Below the pieces are notes generated by a model. The model saw only the letters and a program-made list of their open reading frames with translations. It was not told the DNA's origin and made no database searches. A stretch of DNA of 64,000 nucleotides, from the NCBI GenBank assembly GCA_030686995.1, contig CM060688.1:201848718-201912717 (forward strand), in the 5' to 3' direction. This DNA is from Artemisia argyi. Taxonomy: Eukaryota > Streptophyta > Magnoliopsida > Asterales > Asteraceae. Shown here one piece after another: positions 48,114-60,583 of this stretch. Made by a program: the position numbers and the translations under genes. Position 1 is the stretch's first letter, and each line of letters begins with the position of its first letter.

Positions 48114-49605
48114 AGAGAATTCCACCATTACGAGTTAGGTCATTAGGAATGACTATCGTATCGCCATTACCGTCTCAAATATTAGAAGCTCAAACGGAAG
48201 CATTGAAAGCAGGAAATCGACCTGCTGAGAAAATATTTGGGATGGCAGAAAATGAGAAGGGATTTGTTAAGCGTTCTGATGGAGTATTATGTTTTAGAGA
48301 GCGAAATTGAGTACCTTTGTAGGGAGGAATTCGAGAGTTGATTATGCACGAGTCGCATAAGTCAAGATACTCTATTTATCCTGGGTCTGATAAGATGTAC
48401 CAGGATTTGAAAAAGTTATATTGGTGGCCAAATATGAAGGCAGATATAGCGTTGTATGTTGGCAAGTGTTTGACTTGTTCTAAGGTTAAAGCCGAACATT
48501 AAAGACCGTCAAGATTATTGACGCAGCCAGAACTCCCGGTTTGGAAATGGGAGCGGATCACAATGGATTTTATTACCAAATTACCAAAGACAGCTAGCGG
48601 TTGTGACGCTATCTGGGTAATTGTGGATCGATTGACTAAGTCTGCTCATCCCCTAGCAATTAGTAAAGATGATAGTGTAGACAAACTTGCGAGGTTGTAG
48701 GTGAAAGAAATTATTTCCCGTCATGGAGTGCTGATATAGATTATTTCTGATCGCGACAGCCGCTTTACGTCAGCTTTGTGGCGATCACTTCAAATGGTTT
48801 TGGGGACGAGACTTGATATGAGTACTGCATATCATCCCCAAACCGATGGTCAAAGTGAGAGGACCATTCAGAGGTTAGAGGATATGCTTCGTGCATGCAT
48901 CATAGACTTCGGTAAAGGCTGGGAGAAGTATTTGCCCCTTGCGGAATTCTCCTATAATAATAGCTACCACACAAGTCTTAAAGCTGCACCATTTGAAGCT
49001 TTATATGGTCGTAAATGCCGTTCGCCTATTGGTTGGGCTGAAGTTGGAGATAGCCAATTCACAGGCCCTGAACTGATTTTGGAAACTACTGAGAAAGTAG
49101 CTCAGATTCGTGATCGATTGCAAGCAGCTAGAGATAGGCAGAAGAGCTACGCCGATCAGAGACGTAAACCCTTAGAGTTCCAGGTTGGAGACAAAGTAAT
49201 GCTGAAAGTCTCGCCTTGGAAAGGTGTGATACGTTTCGGGAAACGTGGGAAACTCAACCCCCGCTACATTGGACCATTTCTTATTTTAGAAAGAATTGGG
49301 CCGTGGCTTATCGGTTGGAATTACCACAGGAACTGAGTGAAGTTCACAATGTGTTTCATATTAGTAATTTGAAGAAGTGTTTTTCTGATAAGATGCCGGT
49401 TATACCGGTGAAAGATATTCGTGTTGAGGAGAAATTGAACTTTGTGGAAGAGCCGAATGAGATTTAGGATCATGAGATTAAGCGACTCAAGCGAAGTCGC
49501 ATTCCACTCGTCAAGGTTCGTTGGAATTCCCGACACGGACCGGAATTTACGTGGGAACGTGAGGACGAGTTCCGGAAGAGATATCCGAAGCTTTTCACTT
49601 CGTAG
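48114..49605 (+). pseudogene. Tekay integrase with chromodomain-like C-terminus, unit 2 (broken)
   Basis: Counterpart of 38571-40062 with the same in-frame stops and the same late frameshift near 49300. The catalytic Asp, Asp and Glu motifs are all present. Confidence 0.85.
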
Positions 49606-49657
49606 ATGAATTGTTCCGAAAGAAACCCGGGACGGGTTCCTTCTGAGGCTGGGAGGA

Positions 49658-52600
49658 TGTGACAACTGGCAAATTAGGGAGTTATTTCGAAAACCCGCAT
49701 TACATTAAAGTTCGTTTATAAATTTATATTTGGAATTTTATTCGTAACGAACTTGAAAAACCAATATTTTAGTTGGTTATATCTAAAACTTTTATGGAAT
49801 CGAATTTGGATTGTCGATGCGATGAGATTTATTTCAAAATTTTATTGGCACTACGTTGACTCCGGCACTAGAATAACCTAACTAAAGTTTTATGTCTTGA
49901 GTCTACGGATTCGGCTATATATATTTATTTATGGAACTCTCGTGAGATATTAAATGTTTTGAAACAGGTTACGGGTTTTGGTCCGTGTATTGCACACCTA
50001 GTCACCTTACCCTAGACATTATTAATATCCTTATTAATAATATTATTAGCATTATTATTATTATTAGAAAGAAAAAGAAAAGAATGAAAAAAAAAAAAAA
50101 TAGAGTAAACTACAAATCGTCCTTGTGGTTACAGACTTTTCACACCACACACACAAAACACCATTTTCATTCTCTCTCTCCTTTGCAAACCCTCTTCGTC
50201 GCCATCTTTTCCGGCAGCCGCCGCTCCACCGCCGGTCTTACAACACAACCATCACCACCATCTTCATCCCCTCCCCACGATCTTTCTTTTGAGCCATCAC
50301 ACGCGCCGAATAACAAAACCCCACACCTTCTTTTTCGTTGATTCACCGCCGAGTTTAGATCCACCAACACCTTTGTTTGTGGTTTTGATTGTAGATACGG
50401 TAAGGGACACGTGTTTTCACGCGTGAGTTGACTCAACCGAGTCAACTCGGTTTAGTTTTGTTTTCTTGGATTAAATAACGATTGGGATAAAATTTTGATA
50501 ATAAAATTTAAGGGGTTTTGTAAGATAGTAGTGAGAAAAGGAATTTTGATGATGAAAACTTGTTTGGTATCCATTCGTGGGTTTGATTTGTGGTCGATCC
50601 GTTTAACCGTGAGCCTTGACTCACGGCTCAGCTTGTATACATGTTTTTATCATGGTATTGTGAAGGTAAGGACCAAGGGTTAAGAGCAGATTGATCTCTT
50701 GTTATTATGCTACTGATTTTTGTTGTTGTTATTGGGATTTGCGTGACCCATGAGGTCCGTTTGGTTTTACTTGTGGCTCGTTGGAGCTAAACCAAGACCC
50801 ACAAGGGTCTCTTGGATGAGCTTTGGCTCGACAAGAGGTGAGCCGAGACCCAAAGGGTTCGGCAATAACCCTCACATGGTACCTGATGTCTAGTTGAATT
50901 GGCGTTTTTGCTACTAGTTATTATTATTGTGGTTTTCTTGTTGTTGCTGACCTTATTATTGTGTTATCAATCTGATGGTGACCGAACGGGATGGGAAGAG
51001 CCGAGACCCTTTTGTGGTCTCGGCGATGGAATTATTATTTTGTGGAGTTGTTGTCGAAGGAAATATGGGGACCGATTGTGAGACGGTCAACTAGAATGAC
51101 GGAGATAGGTTAGTCGGGTGCCGTAGTCGGACCCTATTGTTGTAGCACGTGTTTTGGGAAGTTGTTGGACGGAGATTAATTACTTGGTTTGACTCAATTA
51201 TCATTTTATTTGGACTTGGACAATGAGCCGAGAGTGATGACTCGGACATGTGGCCATTTCGTATGACTCGATAATTATTTATAATTAAACACAATTAATA
51301 AAACTCGTAATAATATTATTAATAATATAAACGTTTATATAAATATATAAACGTGAAAACGTATATATATTTATACAAGTGCGTATATTAATAATAAAAC
51401 GATCACGAGTAATATTATAATAATAACGCGACTATAAATATTATGCTATGAAAGTAGCGTAATAATATTACGAGCGCTATTATAATTAAACGACCATAAT
51501 TAACGACGAAATCTTTAACGTTGAATAAATACTAAACCAAATAATATCTTTTTAATAAACGAGGAAAACTATCGAGTTATACGGGATCGTGGTCACTTGA
51601 GTCCAAGTGGTTTATTATTTGTGACGTTCGTGTTGTCACGGATATATGACGATTAATACATTCATTTTCGATAACTACGTAACTTATTTAATCGACGGGT
51701 TAAATGAGAGCTATTTAGTTGTTTAAATTGAGTATATTAATGGGCATCGTATCCTACGACGCCCATAGGTTGTGGTATGTGTACGAGAATAATAAGTTGC
51801 TAAGTATCTCGTGAGATTGCCAAATTGACGAATTTGGTAAGCTTAACGGTATAATTAGAGAATTTATTAAACTTTGATATATACCATATAGTACTTTATG
51901 TGCAATGTGTGACCTAGGATTCGGGTATAATCCTAGAATGGTATATTAAGTAAATAAATATGGAGGATTACCAAATCGACGGATTTGATAGACTTCGATG
52001 ATTTATTTAAGTAATATATTAGGCTAATATTAGACCCATAGATTGTTTTATCATCCTTATTGTTGTGACTTCTTGGTTTGAGTTGTGTCGACCCACCACC
52101 CGTATGGATACCAAACGCAAATACACCAAACTAATACGAAATGGATTTTCGGAAATAAAACGGATTCTCGTCCGGGTTTGGGAATATCTTGAATTTGAGG
52201 AAATGATTTCTGAACGAGTTGATATTGTTAGGTCGTGCCGAGTCCGTAGTTGCCGTCTTTTGAGTTACTATACATCTTACCTCTACCGATTTCTTATTGT
52301 TGAATTCTGGACTTGAGGTGAGTCATAGCCCCACTTTTTACTCTTGAACTATGTTTTCAATGATTGGGGTGAGAAACGTGCAAATCATTTTACGTGGACT
52401 ATTATCGCTTTTATATTCTTTCTAAACTTGCTATGCGTATGGACTAGGATATATTGTCAGCTTTAGTCACACCTTTTGTGTGTACTATTCAAGGTTGGCT
52501 TATTTGGTTATTGGTGGATTGTCAGCTTTAGTCACATATATGTTGTGTGCACTATTCAAGGTTGGCTTATTTGATTATGTGGAATTGTCAGCTTTAGTCA

Positions 52601-53277
52601 CATATATGTTGTGTGTACTATTCAAGGTTGGCTTATTTAGATACTGTAGCGTGCACCTATAGGTTATTAATATTTCGGAGGTTATCCGAGAGATTATTGG
52701 TATTGCGGGGGTTACCCAAATATCTATGTTAGTACGGAAGAGTATCCGTGTGTTTTGTTAGTACGGAAGGGTATCCGTGTGTTTTGTTAGTACGGAAGGG
52801 TATCCGTGTGTTTTGTTAGTACGGAAGGGTATCCGTGTGTTTTGTTGGAGCGGAGGGTATCCGCAGGCTTTTAGCGAATCCTTAGTCTAGCTAGCAAGCG
52901 TTTTGCGTACATGTCCACTATATTGAGTTATGAATTTAAACCTATGATCTCACCAGCGAAAGCTGACTTTTAGCACGTTTTCTCAGGAAATTAAGTGATG
53001 CTCTATCGATGCTTGGATTGGAGGCTTGGCAATGGCACCGGTTATGGATCTATTTTTCTAAAACTCTGATAAACTATTGTGGACCTATTGTTATTTTATT
53101 TTGGGCCTGACTCTGAATGATGTTGGGATAAATGTAAACCTTAAAGCCCCGTTTTGGTTGCATTTTTATTTTGTTTACTTTATCTCGTTCTAGATTATCT
53201 TGTGTTGGATACCAATCCCCGTAGCACCCCGAAAGCTTGTTGAGTCTTCCGCTGTATCAAATTTTGGGGGTGTTACA
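49658..53277 (+). repeat. Tekay LTR3 (3620 bp)
   Basis: Longer than LTR1 and LTR2 because it has four instead of three 29-bp GTACGGAAGGGTATCCGTGT-type units (52725-52850), partly offset by a shorter A run near 50085-50100. About ten differences from LTR2 by eye. Confidence 0.95.
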
Positions 53278-54606
53278 CTTCAGTTATTTCAACATTTTTG
53301 ACTTCCGCTTTATGAAGTATTTGTGGAGACGGAGAGGGTGAAGGATCGTCATTTAACAATCTTTCAAGGAGAAGAATGTCCCCCTCCGGGTCAAGATAGT
53401 TTTCATCAACCCCACTTGGGATTGAGCTATCTTGAGCAAGAAAAGCCTCGACCTCTTCCAGAAGGAAGTCACTTCCCTCAAACGGAGTGAGGGAAGGGGA
53501 AGAGTCGGAAATGATAGGGTCAGTAGAAAGACTGCCACTGGATGAGAAACCAAGGACCTCTTGAGAATACTCCTCAGACGCAACATCGATGACATCAATT
53601 TGGTTAACCGTTTCAGCGTCATAATTGGAGGAGTATCTTGAAGTCTGATCAAGATTGAATTTGATGGCTTCGCCACCAACACGTAGAGTGATTTCTTCTT
53701 CGAATACATCGATTAAAGCACGACCCGTTCTTAAGAATCCCCTCCCAAGAATGAGAGGAACTCTCGGGTCAGCATCGAAATCAACAATCACGAAATCTGC
53801 CGGAAAATGGAATTTTCCTACTTTCACGAAGATATCTTCGGCAATGCCGAGAGGACGGGATATAGTACGGTCTGCAAGTTCGAGTGTCATGCAGGTCGGA
53901 GTGAGAGCAGGCAGTGAGAGTCTTTTCCAAACTGTGTAAGGCATCAGGTTAATGCTTGCGCCAAGATCGGCCAAGGCAAAGCATTCAACCATCCCAGGGA
54001 AGATACATGGAATGAGAAATTTCCCGGGATCTCCAAGCTTTTCGGGAAGCTTTTTCAAGAGCACTGCTGAGCAATGTTCATTGAGTGAAGTTTTTGCCAT
54101 CTCACAAAGTTTTTCTTTGTTGCTTATCAGATTTTTGATTGTCGAAGCAAACTTAGGCATGAGAAGAAGAGCGTCCGCGAAGCTAATATCGAAGTGTAAT
54201 TCTTGGAAAATTTGATAAAATTTTTCCATCTGATGATTAGCTCTTTCGCGGTTCTTTTGATCATTCACACGTGAAGGATATGGAATTGAAGGCTTAGGAT
54301 CATTCTTTGGGATTTCATCAGAACTCACAGGAGGATCAAATACAACTTTCGGCTTACGAGCCGGGACCGGGACAACTTGAGGGTGGACGTTGTTGGTACC
54401 TCCGTTATTAGTAGGAAGTACCGTGTCCGTAGTAACCTCAGGTTCACGTTCCGCTACCTTAGGAGGAGAAGAAGAGGTAGAGGGAATCGCGGGTCCATTG
54501 TATGATACCCCACTTCGGGTGGTGATCGCTTTGACATCGCCCCTCGGGTTAGCGATCGTGTTGCTCGGTAATGTACCCGGGCCCGAGGGTCGATCATTTA
54601 GACTTC
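53278..54606 (-). pseudogene. Athila protease region, cut by the Tekay insertion
   Basis: Open on the minus strand from about 54606 to the insertion at 53282. The N-terminal part has the Athila-type VKAITTRSGVSYNGPAI linker, then KFYQIFQELHFDISFADALL, then the retropepsin-like fold with CFALADLGASINLMPYTVW (Asp-Leu-Gly variant of the active site) and VPLILGRGFLRTGRALIDV. It matures the polyprotein. The frame joins gag only through a 1-nt shift near 54606, and joins RT through the target-duplicated sequence at the insertion point. Confidence 0.85.
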
Positions 54607-56111
54607 TGAAGTTCAGAGATCTTGCCGATCAATAACCGATTCGTTTCCTCTTGTGCTTTCATGAATTGTTTTAGCACTTCGTCGGAGGAAGACGAGGGTG
54701 GAACAACGTTTTGATTTTGAATAGGGGGATTTTGAACACGGTTGTTTTGAAAATTCCCTTGATTTTGATTGTTGTTACCCTGAAAATTGTTTCTCTGATT
54801 GAAATTACCCTGATTGTAATTCCCTTGATTCTGGTTTCTTTGAAAATTTCCTTGAAAACCTTGGTTTTGATTGCCATTTTGAAAATTGTTTTGATTAAAC
54901 TGGCCTTGATTTAGGTTCGGGTTTTGGAAATTTGAGTTTTGACCTTGGTTAAAATTCTGATTCGCGTTACGGTTTTGATTTTGGTTAAAACCGGGAGGTC
55001 CGAGAAAATTGTTGGAACGATAGCTTAAGAGATTACGGTCCCCTTGCGGTTGGTAAGAATTACCCCCCGTGTTGTAGGAACCGTGAGCAGCGTAAACGTT
55101 CTCTTGAGGAAAGTCAGCAGTAGCTGGACACTCGGAATACAGATGTGGGCCCCCACAAGTTTCACAACTTCGGGCCACGGCTTTCACTTGTTGATTTTGA
55201 ACCTGATGTTGCATCGTTTGGTTCATTCTCAACACAGCCGTAGAAATATCATCCATCTTTTTGGTAAGAGCAATTATTTCAGGAGATGATGATGAAGGAG
55301 TAACTGAATTACATGACGCATCCCTCTCCGTAGAGGAATCCCAAAAGTTATGGTGGGCAGTCATGTTTTCAATCAAGTCATAGCACTCCTTGGGACGCCT
55401 TTTCATAAAGGTCCCACCAGCAGCAGCATTGAGAATATCTCGGTGCCTCAATGTCAGACCATTATAGAAGGTATCTATGGTGGTAACTTGTAACATATTG
55501 TGGTTAGGGCACCGATCAATAGCTAGCTTATAACGTTCCCAAGCCTCAAAAAGAGACTCATCGGGACGTTGCCGGAAGTTGCTGATATCATTTCGTAACT
55601 TGGTAACCATTGATGGTGGAAAATATTTTGCTAGAAACTTGGTTACCATCTCATCAAAGGTGTGAATAGAATTCTTTGGGAGTCGGTCAAACCATGCAGT
55701 GGCATGATGAGTGAGAGAATAGGGGAAGAGGTACAGCCGGAGGGCATCATCGGTGACACCATGCTGTTTCATGCTTTGGGTGACCGTAAGATATTTGTCA
55801 AGATGCTTGTTAGCATCGTCACCCGGTAATCCGTGAAATTGACACGAATTCTGGACTTGTTGGATCATGTGGTGCTTGAGGCCAAAGTCCGCAGCCCCAA
55901 TAGTGAGTGGTGCAATAGGCCCACCCCGCCCTTGCATGGTAGGTTGGCACAGCTCCTCCATTGTTCGGAGATCGGGAGCTGCCCCACCCACGGGAGGGTC
56001 AGGGGGTGGTAATGGTGGTGGTGGCCCAGCGGCCATTTCGGTTTCTGTATCAGAACGTAGCTCGGGTACGTTTTTCTGTTTTTTATTCTTTGTTTGAGAC
56101 CGAGTGCGCAT
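54594..56111 (-). CDS. Athila gag protein
   Basis: 505 codons from ATG 56111 (MRTRSQTKNKKQKN). Capsid-type retrotransposon gag domain around residues 70-250, with HLDKYLTVTQSMKQHGVTDD, LYLFPYSLTHHATAWFDRLP, FEAWERYKLAIDRCPNHNML and TFYNGLTLRHRDILNAAAGG. One CCHC-type knuckle follows, CETCGGPHLYSEC (near residues 315-327). Residues about 375-475 are almost pure Asn/Gln/Phe/Gly repeats. The C-terminus ends ISELQKSK. It is fully open, unlike all other coding regions of this element. Gag would build the RNA-containing particle. The end is probably premature because the protease frame overlaps it by a 1-nt shift. Confidence 0.85.
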   Translation of the reverse strand: MRTRSQTKNKKQKNVPELRSDTETEMAAGPPPPLPPPDPPVGGAAPDLRTMEELCQPTMQGRGGPIAPLTIGAADFGLKHHMIQQVQNSCQFHGLPGDDANKHLDKYLTVTQSMKQHGVTDDALRLYLFPYSLTHHATAWFDRLPKNSIHTFDEMVTKFLAKYFPPSMVTKLRNDISNFRQRPDESLFEAWERYKLAIDRCPNHNMLQVTTIDTFYNGLTLRHRDILNAAAGGTFMKRRPKECYDLIENMTAHHNFWDSSTERDASCNSVTPSSSSPEIIALTKKMDDISTAVLRMNQTMQHQVQNQQVKAVARSCETCGGPHLYSECPATADFPQENVYAAHGSYNTGGNSYQPQGDRNLLSYRSNNFLGPPGFNQNQNRNANQNFNQGQNSNFQNPNLNQGQFNQNNFQNGNQNQGFQGNFQRNQNQGNYNQGNFNQRNNFQGNNNQNQGNFQNNRVQNPPIQNQNVVPPSSSSDEVLKQFMKAQEETNRLLIGKISELQKSK

Positions 56112-56682
56112 GCACTAAAAACAATTTTTCAACACAAGTTCGAGGCAAAACCACAGTGAACTTAAACCAGCAATCACAAGTGAGCAGCTTCTTTGAAAAA
56201 GGTACACCACTCACAGGGATATAAAGGCAAGTTTTAATCTTAAGTTTGGGAACTTATTATGGGTTTAGTTATTAATTTGAAAAACTGCTTTAGGCTTATA
56301 GGTGTGTGTGCAGAAAACTTGGGAAATATTTTTGGAACTGATTCGTTAACCGAAATCGTCCCTTTAAGATTACTCGCAGGCTGGCGGGAGGAAGTAAATA
56401 GGTTTCCTCTTCAGTTCGCAATTTAATGTCAGAACTCACCTTAAACCAACTGTTTCAGGTTGTAATCTTAAAGAACACGAAGTAATTTAACTTCACAGTT
56501 TGTTTTTGATTGTTTTTAATTTTTTTGGTGTTTTCAACACTTCAGGAGAAGTGTTAATGAACGTTTTTTTTGATATGATTATGTTTTGACAAAAACTTTT
56601 TACAAATTTGTGTGAAATTTGTACAGGGAGGGTTTTGAAAACCACTAAACTTAAAACGATTTTATAAAACACGCAACAACCT
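56112..56682 (-). other. Athila untranslated leader between PBS and gag
   Basis: About 570 bp without a supported ORF. Confidence 0.7.
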
Positions 56683-56699
56683 CCCCGGCAGCGGCGCCA
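56683..56699 (-). other. Athila primer binding site (tRNA-Asp type)
   Basis: Minus strand TGGCGCCGCTGCCGGGG, complementary to the 3' end of plant tRNA-Asp(GTC) with one mismatch, five bases from the 5' LTR. Characteristic of Athila/Tat elements. Confidence 0.85.
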
Positions 56700-56704
56700 A
56701 ATTT

Positions 56705-59700
56705 TGATTGGGTCTAAACTAGTCAACTTTTATTAGTCAACCACTTGCGAATGGTCAACCGTAAAAGTCAAACTAATCAAGCCAATTCTCCGTGGATAGT
56801 ATAGTGTGTCCCCGGGTCGTTATGTCCCAGCGAGATTGAAATGGTGCTTTGGAAATCGTTTATGAGTGAGTGGGACTGAGGACAGTAGCCCAGATGATGT
56901 GGAATTGATTTTGCTACTGTTATTTTGGTATTGGTACACAGATATAATATTCAAAAAAATCAGATACCAGATATATGCACGTATTCACAATTCAGATCAC
57001 GTAACAGACAGAGAAAGTGGGATTTTGGTTTTTAACAAACTACAGGGGGTGCTTTTGACACTTTTTGAAACTTAAAATTAAAAATGAAAATGAAATTATG
57101 AAAATGATTAAAATATTATTTAATTAATAAAACTATTTAAAATCTAAATTAAATCAAATTTAAATTAACTAATAATTATAACTAATACAAATTAAACTAA
57201 AAATTTGCAAAAATAATTTCTAAACTTAAATTAGAACTTGAAGAAAGTATAAAAAATGAAAATAAATGTTTTTGTCTTTTTGTGGATTTTTTTATTAATT
57301 AAAAACTATTTAACTTAATTTAACTAATTAAACTACTTTTAATTACTATTAATACTAAATTAACTTAGAAAATTATGATAAAATTTATAAAATTACTCAA
57401 CCATCACTGGAATCCTAAACAATTATAAAAACCTCTAAAAATTATATTTAAGGCTAATCCACTAATTATTTACCTTTTAATTAACTTAAGTCTAATTTAA
57501 ACAAATAAAATAAGAAAAATGGAAAATGAACAGTAGAATTTAAAAATATATTTTCTAAAAGTCTATTATACTATATTAAGGCTAGGAAAAATATAAAATC
57601 TAGGTTTTACTTTATAAAAACTAAATATGATATTTAATACTTAATATTAATTAATAATAAAGAAAATTAAAATTAAATCTAATTAATACTAAATGACAGA
57701 ATAAAAATCTAGGAAAATTACTTAATTTACTTTACTATATAAGGTAATTATTAAAAATATAAAAATACTAAGTACTTAATTAAAATCTAAAAATGAAAAT
57801 TAAAATTAAGTTGAATTAAATAGAAACTATCACTTATTTTAAACCTGATTTTTTTTTTTGGATTTTTCTTTTACAAACTAACTTTACCACTGAAAATAGA
57901 AAACTTTTGTAAAACCACTTTTGAAAATAGCTTATAAATAAGCTGTAACACCCCCTTGGCTTATACAGTTGACTTATGTTGACTGTGTGGGTAATTAAGC
58001 ACAAATGACTATGGGTGGGTCCCACAATGGTGAAAATAGGTTCAAATCAGTTAAACATACTCAGATAAGCCAGAAATAGCAAGCAATAAGCACAATTAAG
58101 CTGAATGCAATGAAATAAGCACTTTGCAATAACAATCTGAACACAGGTTTGGGGACAAACTTGATGGGGCTAACCAGGTGGGGTCCACTGAGTTTAAGGT
58201 CAAACAGATGGTCAATCCACACTCCCTGGTAGGAGGGGGGTTGGAAAAAGTCAAATGGAACCACCAGGGTCCACTAGGGTGGTCTACAACCACCACTTAA
58301 GGTGGTGGTGTGGGTGAGGTCTGCTGGTGCAGGGGAATTGCTTGCCCTGCAAGTGATTTCCCTGGCCTGTGGGGCCCACACAAAATTTCACAAAAATCAA
58401 ACAAAAATAGGAGCTTAAAGATCAGCTTGTAGGCTATAACCACAACAAGTTTCAGCCCTTAACTCCCATCACACAGATCACAATTCAACTTGGAATTTTT
58501 GCAAAAAACTGAGAAAGTGAAATTTGACTTTTGAAGAAAAATGGTTCTTTGACTTTTGTGAGTTTGATTCTTGATTTAGTGACTGAAAATGGATGTTTGA
58601 GCTAGATTAAGACCAAGATTACCTAAACCACTCACAAATGATTGGAAATGGGGCATATGCCACTTCTGTAACCAATCAGAGGGTATAATCTTGACAGTTA
58701 CTATTCTTTTTGACTTTTTAATGACTAGGCCTTGTGATTTAGTTATGTTCTGAGGTCATGTGACACTAAGAAACTTAGGTAAGCAAGAAATAATGACAAG
58801 AACTCAGCTGAGCACACAGAAACATACAAATCCAAACACTACTTATAGAAACAGATTATTGAATGAACTTAGTAAACAAGGATTAAAACTAAATTTATGA
58901 ATCAGAAACTACTAATATAGCTATAAGACAGCAAATTAATCAAATTTAAACTACAAATGAGAACAATAGAAAGGAACTGAGAACAAAGGGATTTGCTTAC
59001 AAAATTTTGCACTCCTGCTATATTCAAGAACCAAGGACCATGAAACCTTTTCTAACATCCCCCATGGGATACTAAACCAAGGGCTTCCATTTCACACCTT
59101 ACTCCAGCAATGAACTCCATAAACCTGTCGTGTTGACTTTTGTTGACCATTTTGTGTTTTTGAGTTTTTTGTCACTAGGCTGATTTTAATTGTTACTAAT
59201 AGCTTATATAAGCTATAAGGGAGCTTATGTGAGCCTAGTAGTCCAGTACATTACACAATAACAATACTTGAGCTTAATGATGATATTGAATTTGAAATAA
59301 AATTGCATAAGATGAAAAAGCTATGGAAACTTGAAATTACTTGATTGAAAAGAGTTACAATACAATAAAGATGCTTAATATACTGCTTAAGAGCTAAAAA
59401 TTACACTAGGAAATTAAATTTGCATTATACGACATATATTAAAACTAATTAACTAACTAACTCTTCCTTGCATTCCTGTTCTATTTATAGCCACCCATTA
59501 GGGTTCCCTTGAGCCTGTGATCAAATCCCACTTCAAATTTGGACCGTTGGATGTCTGAAATGCCCCAATTGGCTGCCACGTGTTTTGGCGGGAAATGAGT
59601 TTTTGCAAATTGCTCTCTGATAGCGTGCAACTGGGGGGGGGGGGGGGGGCATTAATTGTGGTGTGAAAGGTAGGTGTAGGGGGGTGGTGGCATTAATTGT

Positions 59701-60583
59701 GGTGGGTTCTGGCTTGTGATTGGTGGAGATGGGAGGCTGGTCAAGTGGTGGTGTTGTGAGGAGGGAAAGAAGGTGGGGGAGAAGGTCGTTTGACCTTGTT
59801 TTGACCCGGGTTTTAATTATTAAGGGTGCAATGGGTTTGTGATGTGGGCTGGTATTTCTTGGGCCCAAAGGATTAGGAACGGGTGGGCTGGAAAAGGTAT
59901 TGGATTGGTTAGGAGTAGTATTATTTGTGTTTTGGATCCGGTTTTGGTTTTTGATTTTCACAAGGACCTATTTTGTAATTTGATGAAAGTTTGAGGTGTG
60001 GTCTTGGCATGTTTCCAATTTATTTCCAAGGGTGTAATATGCCACATCATGAATAGTATAAGGTCCTGGCATGAATTTTTCAATTTATTTTCACCAGGGA
60101 CTGAAACTGTCAAACTTTCAAACTTCAGGGACCATTTGTGTAATTTTCACCAAAATTTCACCAAGGACCAATCCTGTCATAAAAGGTTAGTGCAAGGAAA
60201 AAATTTGTTTTTCTCAAAGTTTTTCATATCCCAGGGACCATTTTTGACAATTTTCAAAGTTCAGGGACTAAACTTGACATTTTGTGAAAGTTTTCACCAA
60301 AGGACTAATTATGTAACTTTTTAATTTATAAGGACCTTTGGTGACTTTTTCATGTTTTTAGAATGACCAGGGACTGGATTTGACAACTTTTGAAAGTTGG
60401 GGGACTGAAACTGCCAATTATGCAAACTTTGTGCGTTTTTCATCTGTTTTTGGTATTTTTGCATTTGAAACATGTAAAACACTTTCCTGGGATATTTTCA
60501 CTATTTTGATTCATTATTGAGTGTTTTTGGATGTTTTGGCAGTTCAGAATGGTATAAAATGATGAGTATTTACACACTCATCA
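56705..60583 (-). repeat. Athila 5' LTR (3879 bp)
   Basis: Pairs with 22898-26783; TATA CTATAAATAG on the minus strand at 59481-59490. The longest ORF in it (59533-59961, minus) is Pro/Asn/Thr-rich, has no family resemblance and is likely chance. Confidence 0.95.

Larger units (their letters stand above)
30570..53282 (+). mobile_element. Dimeric Tekay/Del-like Ty3/gypsy retrotransposon (three LTRs, two internal regions)
   Basis: Target duplication cttca (30570-30574 and 53278-53282) encloses LTR1 30575-34173, internal 1 34174-40114, LTR2 40115-43715, internal 2 43716-49657 and LTR3 49658-53277. Each LTR starts TGTGACAACTGG and ends GGGTGTTACA. Each internal region starts with a tRNA-iMet-type PBS and ends with a polypurine tract. 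Internal regions differ at about nine sites by eye. The domain order, an IN C-terminal end like a chromodomain, and the PBS type place it with chromoviruses of the Tekay/Del group. Neither unit is coding-competent. Confidence 0.95.

Noticed and set aside
30575..53277. Possible assembly artefact: a duplicated internal region
   Set aside because: The two units differ at about nine internal sites and the three LTRs at distinct sites, so they are not identical copies of the same reads; still worth long-read confirmation.
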